Positions 51,384 to 58,429 of a DNA stretch of 64,000 nucleotides are shown here, piece after piece. Position numbers and translations under genes: made by a program. Below the pieces are notes generated by a model, which saw only the letters and a program-made list of their open reading frames with translations, did no database searches and had not been told where the DNA came from. This DNA is from an uncultured Bacteroidota bacterium. Lineage in GTDB: Bacteria; Bacteroidota; Bacteroidia; Chitinophagales; Chitinophagaceae. The stretch spans positions 25,620-89,619 of the forward strand of contig CAILLK010000128.1 of assembly GCA_903835005.1 (NCBI GenBank), read 5' to 3'. The first letter of the stretch is position 1. Every line of letters starts with the position of its first letter.

Positions 51384-51761
51384 ATGATAAAGATATTGGT
51401 TGTTATTACATCACTGATTTGTATTTCAGAAGGTTTGAATGGACAAACTACTAACAAAGGTTTACAAGCCGAAAATAAAACTCTGGTGTGTAAGCCAGTA
51501 CAGGGAAAAAGTGATGTTTCTTGCTATAAAACTAATTATGCAGAGAATTTCAAAGTGTACAAAAATGAAAACGGCTATTACATCTGCAGCGGCATACCAG
51601 AATACTTAGATTCCTCATTCCTGAATTTAATCGGTGCTTACAACAAACCCAATGACCTTTACCAGAACCAATATACACTTCCGGCTACAAAAAAAGCAGC
51701 TGAAGATAAGACAGTGGCGCAAAGCCAGTCTTATAGCAATACTGCAACCGGATCACACTAA
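51384..51761 (+). CDS. Small secreted hypothetical protein
   Basis: A 125-residue protein from the ATG at 51384, with a signal peptide (MIKILVVITSLICISEGLNG). The mature part has two Cys (CKPVQGKSDVSC) and a third in YYICSG. The longer frame starting at 51285 would overlap promoter copy 6 and is rejected. It is the first gene after copy 6, 72 bp before the permease gene, and may be co-transcribed with the Mla-like genes. Confidence 0.55.
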   Translation: MIKILVVITSLICISEGLNGQTTNKGLQAENKTLVCKPVQGKSDVSCYKTNYAENFKVYKNENGYYICSGIPEYLDSSFLNLIGAYNKPNDLYQNQYTLPATKKAAEDKTVAQSQSYSNTATGSH

Positions 51762-51833
51762 CACCTGACGCTGTTTCAATGTAAGGATAAACCTGCTTGC
51801 CTTTCGCTTTTTTTTTAAACCTTCCAGAATAAA

Positions 51834-52643
51834 ATGACTAACAAAAGTGCAATTGATGAGGGAGCACCGTCTGACCAAAGTGTTTCAATAAATGCTGTAA
51901 AAGCCGCTTTTGAAGAGATAGGGCAGATGACCAGGTTTACGATGAGATTTTTTAAAGAAGTCCTGAAACCCAGGTATGAATTCAGGGCATTATTGAAGCA
52001 ATCCTATATTATCGGGTATAAATCATTTCCTTTAATAGCGATAACCGGGTTGATAATGGGCCTGGTACTGACAATTCAGACAAGGCCTACCCTGGCTTCA
52101 TTTGGTGCAGAATCCTGGTTGCCGGGCATGGTTTCTTTGTCCATTATCCGGGAAATAGGCCCGGTAATTGCTGCGCTGATATTTGCGGGTAAAGTTGGTT
52201 CCGGTATAGGAGCTGAACTGGCGTCCATGAAAGTTACAGAGCAAATTGACGCAATGGAGGTTTCCGGCCTGAATCCATTCAAATATCTTGTGGTAACGCG
52301 GGTTTTAGCAACCACATTAATGTTGCCGGTATTGGTTATAGCTGCCGATGCGGTTTCGTTGTTTGGCTCCTATCTGGCCATAAATCTGAAGGGAGATATC
52401 AGTTTCCAGCTATTCTTTTCCCAGGCATTTGCTGCTATTACTTTCACCGATGTATTTCCTGCAATCATCAAAACATTTTTTTTTGGCTTCAGTGTGGGGA
52501 TAATAGGATGCTACAAGGGGTACAATTCGGTAAAAGGCACAGAAGGCGTGGGAGCGGCGGCTAATTCGGCGGTTGTTATCGGGTCACTAGCTGTGTTTAT
52601 AACAGACATGATTGCAGTACAATTAACCAGCCTCTTTACCTGA
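51834..52643 (+). CDS. mlaE: MlaE-type ABC permease
   Basis: A 269-residue permease with five to six membrane segments. Family signatures: GLIMGLVLTIQTRPTLASFGAE, IREIGPVIAALIFAGKVGSGIGAELASM, VTEQIDAMEVSGLNPFKYLVVTRVLA, and GFSVGIIGCYKGYNSVKGTEGVG. It forms the membrane core of a lipid transporter that moves phospholipid between inner and outer membrane. The first 35 residues are polar and cytoplasmic. The ATPase gene starts 6 bp downstream, and MlaD follows. Confidence 0.9.
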   Translation: MTNKSAIDEGAPSDQSVSINAVKAAFEEIGQMTRFTMRFFKEVLKPRYEFRALLKQSYIIGYKSFPLIAITGLIMGLVLTIQTRPTLASFGAESWLPGMVSLSIIREIGPVIAALIFAGKVGSGIGAELASMKVTEQIDAMEVSGLNPFKYLVVTRVLATTLMLPVLVIAADAVSLFGSYLAINLKGDISFQLFFSQAFAAITFTDVFPAIIKTFFFGFSVGIIGCYKGYNSVKGTEGVGAAANSAVVIGSLAVFITDMIAVQLTSLFT

Positions 52644-52649
52644 TCTGAC

Positions 52650-53378
52650 ATGAAAAATACTGTAGCGGAAATAAAGCATTTAAAAAAATCGTTTGGTACA
52701 AAAAATGTATTGAAAGATATTAGTCTGAAGCTGGAAAAGGGCGAAAACCTTGTAGTACTTGGAAAATCAGGCAGCGGGAAATCTGTTCTTATCAAATGTC
52801 TTGTGGGGTTAATTCAGCCCGACTCGGGCGAGGTTGATTTATTTGGTAAAGAAATCTCAGAATTAACCAATCAGGAATTAAACGTGCTTCGGAAAAAAGT
52901 TGGTTTTTTGTTTCAGAGCGCTGCGCTTTATGACTCAATGACGGTAAGAGAAAACCTTGAATTTCCTTTAAGAGATTTACCATCCGCAGACACAACTGAT
53001 ACTGAAGCCCTGGTAAGGGATGCATTAAAGAATGTGGGCCTGGAGGAAGCTATTGATAAAATGCCATCCGAGTTATCGGGAGGAATGATTAAACGTGTGG
53101 GACTTGCCCGAACACTAATTCTAAAACCGGATATTATACTTTATGATGAACCTACAACCGGCCTGGACCCCATTACTTCGAAAGAGATCAGCAAGCTCAT
53201 ACTGGAAGTTCAGCAAAAATACAATACAGCATCCATTATAATTACACATGATGTGCCTTGTGCACGAATTACTGCAAACCGCATCCTTATCATTAAAGAA
53301 GGCGTGTTTATTGCCGAAGGGACATTTGATGAATTGTCTGCTTCAGAAGACGAGTGGATCCGTTCCTTTTTTATTTAA
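52650..53378 (+). CDS. mlaF: MlaF-type ABC ATPase
   Basis: A 242-residue ATPase. Walker A is GKSGSGKS, the Q-loop region FLFQSAALYDSMTV, the signature LSGGMIKRVGLART (the Met in this position is typical of MlaF), Walker B IILYDEPTTGLDP and the H-loop ITHD. It energises the MlaE permease. It lies 6 bp after mlaE, and the mlaD gene begins 11 bp after its stop. Confidence 0.9.
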   Translation: MKNTVAEIKHLKKSFGTKNVLKDISLKLEKGENLVVLGKSGSGKSVLIKCLVGLIQPDSGEVDLFGKEISELTNQELNVLRKKVGFLFQSAALYDSMTVRENLEFPLRDLPSADTTDTEALVRDALKNVGLEEAIDKMPSELSGGMIKRVGLARTLILKPDIILYDEPTTGLDPITSKEISKLILEVQQKYNTASIIITHDVPCARITANRILIIKEGVFIAEGTFDELSASEDEWIRSFFI

Positions 53379-53389
53379 AATACAGAACA

Positions 53390-54103
53390 ATGAAAAAAAC
53401 AACAGGTAATAATTACAGATTGGGTTTATTTGTTTCGGTAACAATAGCTTTGTTTATAGCAGGAGTCTATTTTATCGGCGACAGGCAACAGATGTTCAGC
53501 CGGTCTTTCCATATTTACGGATACTTTAAAAATATAGACGGGCTCCAGGTGGGCAATAATGTACGGTTCTCCGGTATAAACATTGGAGTAATAGGCAGTA
53601 TTCTCCAGATATCAGATACTTCAGTTCAGGTAGCATTTGTGATTAACGAGAACTCCCACAAGTTTATAAAAAAAAATGTGAACGCAGTTATCGGAACTGA
53701 TGGATTAATGGGCAATAAGATTGTTTCGCTGGTTCCCGGCCCTTCAGGTCAGCCGGTAGTAAATGACAATGATATTATAGCAACCATTAAGCCTGTAAGC
53801 ATGGATGAGATAATGAATAAAATCAAAATTACGGCCGACAATGCCGCAGATATATCCGAAGGGCTTGCTGCGATTATGGATAATATCAGTGAGGGACGCG
53901 GAACCGTTGGTAAATTATTTATGGATACATCCTTTGCCAATAATATCGATAAAACTATCGTCAACATTAAGCAGGGAACCGGTGGATTTAAGCGAAATAT
54001 GGATGCTGCAAGCCATAACTTCTTACTTAAAGGTTTCTTCAAAAGGAAGGAAAGAAAGGAAAAACCAGAGAATCAGAACAAGAGACAAAGTATCCGGTAT
54101 TGA
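53390..54103 (+). CDS. mlaD: MlaD-type MCE-domain lipid-binding protein
   Basis: A 237-residue protein from the ATG at 53390; an upstream in-frame ATG lies within mlaF. A membrane anchor (about residues 9-27) is followed by an MCE domain (about 38-115): YGYFKNIDGLQVGNNVRFSGINIGVIGSI and IGTDGLMGNKIVSLVPG. The C-terminal part is helical and ends in a basic tail (KGFFKRKERKEK). It forms the periplasmic lipid-binding ring of the Mla complex. No mlaB or mlaC gene is present, the usual Bacteroidota arrangement. A terminator follows 61 bp downstream. Confidence 0.88.
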   Translation: MKKTTGNNYRLGLFVSVTIALFIAGVYFIGDRQQMFSRSFHIYGYFKNIDGLQVGNNVRFSGINIGVIGSILQISDTSVQVAFVINENSHKFIKKNVNAVIGTDGLMGNKIVSLVPGPSGQPVVNDNDIIATIKPVSMDEIMNKIKITADNAADISEGLAAIMDNISEGRGTVGKLFMDTSFANNIDKTIVNIKQGTGGFKRNMDAASHNFLLKGFFKRKERKEKPENQNKRQSIRY

Positions 54104-54164
54104 TCTCCATCACAAGTATTTTTCATTTGGTTGAATTTTTATTACTTATTAAACTCTATCATTT

Positions 54165-54195
54165 ACCCATTATCCCTGATAATGGGTTTCTTTTT
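54165..54195 (+). terminator. Terminator of the Mla-like operon
   Basis: ACCCATTATC (54165-54174) pairs perfectly with GATAATGGGT (54178-54187) around a CCT loop, followed by TTCTTTTT. Confidence 0.85.
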
Positions 54196-54229
54196 AAAGC
54201 AGTTCATTAAACCTGCAAAACCAAAGAAT

Positions 54230-54256
54230 AGAGCGTATCCGGTATACGCTCTTTTC
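54230..54256. terminator. Terminator after the minus-strand YXWGXW-like gene
   Basis: AGAGCGTAT (54230-54238) pairs perfectly with ATACGCTCT (54244-54252). It lies just past the 3' end of the minus-strand gene at 54283 and is followed by TTTT on the plus strand. Confidence 0.65.
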
Positions 54257-54282
54257 TGATTTCAAATCCTGCTGAAGGGTAA

Positions 54283-54582
54283 TTAATGTTTCCATCCGCC
54301 CTTATGCCAGGCATCACCTTTCTTGCCATGGCTCCAGTGGCCGGCATTGTAATGATCGCCTGCGTGTGGCGGAGCTTCCCAACGGCCACCATTATGCTCA
54401 TAATGTCCGTTTTTCTCACGCCAGTCCTCGCCTATCCATACATGAACAGGGCTGGGAGCATCTGTGCGTACTATTACAGGCGCAACAGGCCGCACATGCA
54501 CATAGATCTGTGCCGAAGCCGAATAAATGCCCGATGTAAGGGCAATGGCAGATGCCAGGAATAATTTCTGTGTCTTGTTCAT
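54283..54582 (-). CDS. Small exported His/Trp-rich protein (YXWGXW-like), paralogue A
   Basis: A 99-residue protein with a signal peptide (MNKTQKLFLASAIALTSGIYSASA), then IYVHVRPVAPVIVRTDAPSPVHVWIGEDWREKNGHYEHNGGRWEAPP and a C-terminal His/Gly/Lys-rich tail. It resembles the YXWGXW-repeat family of small Bacteroidota secreted proteins. It is a close paralogue of the protein at 55053, and the similarity reaches into the leader and promoter. It is expressed from promoter copy 7, on the minus strand. Function unknown; metal or surface binding is possible from composition. Confidence 0.7.
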   Translation of the reverse strand: MNKTQKLFLASAIALTSGIYSASAQIYVHVRPVAPVIVRTDAPSPVHVWIGEDWREKNGHYEHNGGRWEAPPHAGDHYNAGHWSHGKKGDAWHKGGWKH

Positions 54583-54639
54583 TTAATTTTTTTTACTTCC
54601 CCGCTACCGGCGGTACAGTTGTGAATAAAATTCACAATG

Positions 54640-54704
54640 CAAAATTGCAATGGTTCAGCGGATTCAGCGTTACAGTTTTAAAACCAAATCTTACATAATT
54701 CCCA
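54640..54704 (-). promoter_or_regulatory. Tripartite promoter, copy 7 (minus strand, paralogue A)
   Basis: Read on the minus strand: GGAATTATGTAA (complement of 54691-54702), 17 nt, GTAAC (54669-54673), then CAATTTTG (54640-54647) at the standard position. The leader that follows carries a hairpin, TTGTGAAT/ATTCACAA. Confidence 0.78.
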
Positions 54705-54725
54705 GTTGATCGCCATCAAATATAA

Positions 54726-54929
54726 TTAAGGGGTTGATAAAGCCACCCATTCATTGAAGCGGTTTAAAGGCTTAAAAACAATTTCAAAAGACTCCTGATC
54801 TGGGAAACCTGATTCACTGAATGGATTGGCAAATACAGCAACTTTTCCATAAAAGTTTACAAAGAAAAAGGAATGAAATCCAAATGTGCTAAAGCCGAAC
54901 TGAAAATTTACAGCATCCTGTATGGCCAT
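54726..54929 (-). CDS. Short Phe-rich ORF of doubtful coding status
   Basis: A 67-residue minus-strand frame between the two paralogous genes, with an in-frame stop shortly upstream of its ATG. It reads as protein-like in its second half (FSESGFPDQESFEIVFKPLNRFNEW), but no family is recognised. It could be a relic of a longer gene. Confidence 0.25.
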   Translation of the reverse strand: MAIQDAVNFQFGFSTFGFHSFFFVNFYGKVAVFANPFSESGFPDQESFEIVFKPLNRFNEWVALSTP

Positions 54930-54995
54930 GAAATAACTCCTACTTTACCTCGCACATAATGAACAGTAATACTGAAATACTTAACTTTATAGCAC

Positions 54996-55019
54996 AAAAA
55001 AAGCGTCTTTTCAGACGCC
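54996..55019 (-). terminator. Terminator of the minus-strand paralogue B gene
   Basis: GCGTCT (55003-55008) pairs with AGACGC (55013-55018) around TTTC. On the minus strand the stem is followed by seven Ts. Confidence 0.75.
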
Positions 55020-55052
55020 TCTCTTTATTTAAATCAACCACGACTCTACATA

Positions 55053-55385
55053 TTAATGATGATGTTCACCTTCTCTGCGCTCACCACCTTCATGCCATCC
55101 GCCTTCATGCCACGAATGACCACGCTTGTCGTGATCCCAATGCCCCTGGTTGTAATGATAACCTTCGCGGGGAGGTTCGGCCCAATGCCCGCCGGTATGA
55201 ACATATACGCCATCTCTTTCGGCCCAGTCTTCACCTACCCATACATGCCTCGGGCTTGGTTGTTCTGTCCTTACTACAATCGGCGCTATTGGCCGCACAT
55301 GTACATAGATCTGTGCCGAAGCCTGATAAATGCCTGATGTCATGGCAATTGAAAGCGCAAGGAATAATTTTTGTGTCTTGCTCAT
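55053..55385 (-). CDS. Small exported His/Trp-rich protein (YXWGXW-like), paralogue B
   Basis: From the ATG at 55385 the protein has 110 residues: signal peptide MSKTQKLFLALSIAMTSGIY and then QASA, then IYVHVRPIAPIVVRTEQPSPRHVWVGEDWAERDGVYVHTGGHW, and a tail ending in Glu/His-rich repeats. The N-terminal 60 residues are nearly identical to paralogue A, and the His tail differs. A start 18 codons further upstream lies in the conserved leader and is rejected. It is driven by promoter copy 8. The paralogues were probably made by a tandem duplication that included promoter and leader. Confidence 0.7.
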   Translation of the reverse strand: MSKTQKLFLALSIAMTSGIYQASAQIYVHVRPIAPIVVRTEQPSPRHVWVGEDWAERDGVYVHTGGHWAEPPREGYHYNQGHWDHDKRGHSWHEGGWHEGGERREGEHHH

Positions 55386-55443
55386 TTTAAGTCTCTTTAA
55401 TTTCCCGCAACCGGCGGTACAGTTGTGAATAAAAATCACAATG

Positions 55444-55508
55444 CAAAATTGCTTTGTTATGCCGGCTTTATCCTTACACTATTCATAAAGAGTTTTGCAT
55501 AATTCCGG
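55444..55508 (-). promoter_or_regulatory. Tripartite promoter, copy 8 (minus strand, paralogue B)
   Basis: Read on the minus strand: GGAATTATGCAA (complement of 55495-55506), 17 nt, GTAAG (55473-55477), and CAATTTTG (55444-55451). The geometry equals copy 7, and the leader hairpin is shared. Confidence 0.78.
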
Positions 55509-55535
55509 TGCCAGGGGAATATATTTATTCTAACG

Positions 55536-55600
55536 TGTGAATCATGTAAAAAAAGCTGAAAGATTTGTAAGAGTAAAAACTAACGGTCTGCTGACCTTTG
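55536..55600 (+). promoter_or_regulatory. Tripartite promoter, copy 9
   Basis: TGTGAATCATGTAA at 55536-55549, 17 nt, GTAAG at 55567-55571, and ACCTTTG at 55594-55600 at the standard offset. A leader hairpin TTGTGAAA/TTTCAC follows at about 55603. It is divergent from copy 8, only 27 bp away. The downstream stretch to 55850 contains only a 22-codon frame at 55638-55706. Confidence 0.8.
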
Positions 55601-55850
55601 CATTGTGAAAATTATTTCACGCAATAATCAAATCAAAATGTCCATACATCTGCATTTTGTGGCACGATTTTTTTATCCTTTCCTTTTACTTCATAAAATA
55701 AGGTAACCGGGCAGAATTCCCTGTTAACGGCATACCGCAACCGGATAAGGCAGGAAGAACAGGAATTTAATCAGTTGGCAGAATAAAGCAGAGCGAATGG
55801 CATATCTACCATTTTTCAGAATTGAATTATAGTAACCGATAAATAAAAAC

Positions 55851-56291
55851 ATGATGATAGAACAATTTGAAAAACTAACCAAAGAAGAAGCAGCACTGCT
55901 GATGAAAGCACCTGCATTGGTTTCCTTACTGGCTGCGAGTATCAGCAATAAGATCAGCATAAAAGACAAAGCAGATGCTATTAAGCTGGCTCATGTGAAA
56001 ACGTTCACTGCCGACCCCATGCTGATTAAATATTACGAAGAAGTGGAGCTTAATTTTATAGCCACATTTGAGGAAATTGAAAAACAATATGAGCCGTTTG
56101 ACGACACAAAGAGAGCCTCGCTGAAAAACGAAATTCAGACGGTGAATAGGGTAATCAGCAAGCTCGACAGGAAATTTGGTTTAACCCTTCAATTAAGCCT
56201 TACAAGGTATGCAGGGCATGTCAGAAAAGCGGAACGGTCGGTTTTGGAAGACTTTATATTCCCGTTTATTTTACCCGGTCTCACCGACTAA
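55851..56291 (+). CDS. Hypothetical helical cytoplasmic protein
   Basis: A 146-residue, mostly helical protein with no signal or membrane segment. It begins MMIEQFEKLTKEEAALLMKAPALVSLLAAS and ends with a short hydrophobic FIFPFILPGL motif. The family is not recognised by me, though similar proteins occur near stress genes in Bacteroidota. It lies about 250 nt after promoter copy 9. Confidence 0.6.
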   Translation: MMIEQFEKLTKEEAALLMKAPALVSLLAASISNKISIKDKADAIKLAHVKTFTADPMLIKYYEEVELNFIATFEEIEKQYEPFDDTKRASLKNEIQTVNRVISKLDRKFGLTLQLSLTRYAGHVRKAERSVLEDFIFPFILPGLTD

Positions 56292-56328
56292 TAAGATGCC
56301 GGCAAGCATCCCTGCAAATAACGGGACA

Positions 56329-56393
56329 TAGGAATAATGTAATTAATAATCATAGTTCTGTAACACTTAAGAATGCATATCTGCTCACCTTTG
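56329..56393 (+). promoter_or_regulatory. Tripartite promoter, copy 10 (CsbD cluster)
   Basis: TAGGAATAATGTAA at 56329-56342, 17 nt, GTAAC at 56360-56364, and ACCTTTG at 56387-56393 at the standard 27-nt offset. The first ATG follows at 56431. Confidence 0.8.
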
Positions 56394-56430
56394 TGCTATG
56401 GAAATTCATCCATAAAAAAACTTTTAAAAA

Positions 56431-56724
56431 ATGAAAAAATTATCAGTACTTATCATGGCGGTGATACTTTCAGTAACCTTTATTCCAAAGTCGGAAGCTG
56501 CATTATCTGAAACAACAACCGAATCTGCTTTAACTTCAAAAAACAGCGCTTCAGTAGCCAGGCTATATGAGATAAAAGCAATGGACAAATCGAATCTGAG
56601 TTCTGTAGAGCGTAAAGATCTGAGAAAAGAAGTGCGCTCTATAAGAAAAGACCTTGGACCTGGAATTTATATTTCAGCAGGTGCACTGATAATTATCATT
56701 ATTCTCCTGATTATTTTATTATAA
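56431..56724 (+). CDS. Small exported membrane-anchored protein
   Basis: A 97-residue protein with a signal peptide (MKKLSVLIMAVILSVTFIPKSEA), a charged helical region (about 40-75) and a C-terminal membrane segment (about 78-97, Ile/Leu-rich). The topology suggests a stress-induced inner-membrane protein. It is the first gene after copy 10, followed 36 bp later by the CsbD-like gene. Family unknown. Confidence 0.6.
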   Translation: MKKLSVLIMAVILSVTFIPKSEAALSETTTESALTSKNSASVARLYEIKAMDKSNLSSVERKDLRKEVRSIRKDLGPGIYISAGALIIIIILLIILL

Positions 56725-56760
56725 AAAGAATTTTTATTCACCATTTAAAAACAAAAAAAA

Positions 56761-56949
56761 ATGACAACCGAAACACAATTAAAAGGAAACTGGAATGAAA
56801 CAAAAGGCAAGCTGAAACAAAAATTCGCTATGCTGACCGACAATGACTTGCTCCTGGTAGAAGGCAAGCAGGACGAACTCATGGGCAGATTACAACTCAG
56901 GCTTGGTAAATCCAAGGAAGATATCAATAAGATCATTGCCGGCTTGTAA
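56761..56949 (+). CDS. CsbD-like stress protein
   Basis: A 62-residue soluble protein matching the CsbD family: QLKGNWNETKGKLKQKFAMLTDNDLLLVEGKQDELMGRLQLRLGKSKEDI. CsbD is a general-stress protein in Bacillus subtilis, with unknown molecular function. It belongs to the unit driven by promoter copy 10, which gives the regulon its stress character. Confidence 0.85.
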   Translation: MTTETQLKGNWNETKGKLKQKFAMLTDNDLLLVEGKQDELMGRLQLRLGKSKEDINKIIAGL

Positions 56950-57009
56950 AAGCAATAAATGATAACAAATAATTCAGCTGATTTTTATTTAAAAATAAGT
57001 AACCATAAA

Positions 57010-57438
57010 ATGAAAAAAACTATTTTAATATCAGCTGCTATCGCTCTGGCTTCAAGTACAATAATTACCGGCTGCGACACTCCGGCACAAAAGGTCGAAA
57101 ACGCTCAGGAGAATGTTGACGCTTCAAATAAACAACTTGATCAGGCAAAGCAGGATTACCAGAAGGACATTGATAATTACAGGATAGAGACCGCAAACAA
57201 AATAGCTGCCAATGATAAAACCCTGGCCGATTTCAGAGCCAGAATTAAAGATCAGAAGGCCGATGCAAAAGCAGATTACGAAAAAAAACTGGCTGACCTG
57301 GAACGGGAAAATACCGACATGAAAAAACAGATGGACGATTATAAGTCGGATGGGAAAGATAAATGGGAAACATTCAAAGCCGGATTTAATAAGAGCATGG
57401 ATGATCTGGGAGAATCTTTGAAAGACCTGACCAGGTAG
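57010..57438 (+). CDS. Coiled-coil lipoprotein
   Basis: From the ATG at 57010 the protein has 142 residues: lipoprotein signal ending ITGC (Cys at about residue 22), then a long coiled coil (EKKLADLERENTDMKKQMDDYKSDGKD) rich in Lys, Asp and Gln. It probably spans part of the periplasm, comparable in shape to Lpp-like or YtxH-like proteins. It follows the CsbD-like gene by 60 bp and may be in the same transcript. No family name is certain. Confidence 0.6.
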   Translation: MKKTILISAAIALASSTIITGCDTPAQKVENAQENVDASNKQLDQAKQDYQKDIDNYRIETANKIAANDKTLADFRARIKDQKADAKADYEKKLADLERENTDMKKQMDDYKSDGKDKWETFKAGFNKSMDDLGESLKDLTR

Positions 57439-57593
57439 TCAGAATTCCGGCGGATAGGAATCTATAAAGGGTTTAATTAATACTTACCCGCTTTCCACAA
57501 ATCTTTACCTGGAAATTCTCCGGATATACTGATGAATCAAGAGTATCATACACACTAACAATATTACTTTCTTTAAACGTAAATTCAATAAAA

Positions 57594-58160
57594 ATGAAAA
57601 AAATAAAAATCGCACTTACGCTTACGTTAATAATTGCAGGCCTGAATCTTGCTGCACAGGAAAAAGCCCATCAGGAAGACTATGGCAATACACTCAATTT
57701 AGGTATAGGCATAGGATATTATGGGTACGTGGGCCATTCCACACCGGTAATCCATATCGATTATGAAATTGCAGTGGCAAAGTATTTCACACTGGCGCCT
57801 TTCGTCTCCTACTATTCCTATACCGACTACAATACCTGGGTAGACCCTCAAAATCCCTACTGGAATTATTCTTACCGCGAAACCGTAATCCCAATGGGTG
57901 TTAAAGGCACTTATTATTTCGATAAGTTGCTGGGAGCCGGCCCCCGATGGGATTTTTACCTCGCGGCCTCTCTTGGCTTTGTAATTACCACCACAACATG
58001 GGAGAACGGATATGAAGGCAGCACAACAGTAAATAACCGCCCAAGCCCTTTATTTCTGGATCTGCATGCTGGCACCGAATATCATCTCAGCAAAAAAGCA
58101 GGTTTATTTCTTGATCTTTCAACCGGTGTTTCCACTTTGGGTTTAGCTATTCATTTCTAA
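57594..58160 (+). CDS. Small outer-membrane beta-barrel protein
   Basis: A 188-residue protein with a signal peptide (MKKIKIALTLTLIIAGLNLAAQ) and alternating aromatic strands ending in a Phe: GIGIGYYGYVGHSTPVIHI, FTLAPFVSYYSYTDYN, YFDKLLGAGPRWDFYLAASLGF, HLSKKAGLFLDLSTGVSTLGLAIHF. This is the pattern of eight-stranded OMP_b-brl-type barrels. Function unknown. The lmo0937-like gene follows 27 bp later. Confidence 0.7.
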   Translation: MKKIKIALTLTLIIAGLNLAAQEKAHQEDYGNTLNLGIGIGYYGYVGHSTPVIHIDYEIAVAKYFTLAPFVSYYSYTDYNTWVDPQNPYWNYSYRETVIPMGVKGTYYFDKLLGAGPRWDFYLAASLGFVITTTTWENGYEGSTTVNNRPSPLFLDLHAGTEYHLSKKAGLFLDLSTGVSTLGLAIHF

Positions 58161-58187
58161 TCAGTTTACATTCTAAAACACAAAAAA

Positions 58188-58343
58188 ATGAGCAATCTAC
58201 TTTATATAATCGCAGTTATCCTCATCATCGGATGGGCAGTTGGGTTTATCGGTTTTGGCGCAGGCGGACTGATCCATATATTATTGGTGATAGCTATTAT
58301 TGCCATACTGATAAGACTTATCCAGGGAAGAAGGGTATTATGA
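58188..58343 (+). CDS. lmo0937-family small membrane protein
   Basis: A 51-residue protein, below the usual length limit, with two membrane segments: SNLLYIIAVILIIGWAVGFI and IHILLVIAIIAILIRL, and a basic end (QGRRVL). It matches the lmo0937 (DUF5670) family of tiny membrane proteins found with stress genes. It is followed at once by a strong terminator. Confidence 0.75.
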   Translation: MSNLLYIIAVILIIGWAVGFIGFGAGGLIHILLVIAIIAILIRLIQGRRVL

Positions 58344-58347
58344 AAAA

Positions 58348-58389
58348 GGCCGGGAGCATAATTTTCTTTTGCTCCCGGTCTTTTTTTTA
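58348..58389 (+). terminator. Rho-independent terminator after the lmo0937-like gene
   Basis: CCGGGAGCA (58350-58358) pairs perfectly with TGCTCCCGG (58370-58378) and is followed by TCTTTTTTTT. Confidence 0.9.
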
Positions 58390-58429
58390 TCCGGGAAGAA
58401 TTCAAAATACTTAAGCCATTTACATTTTC

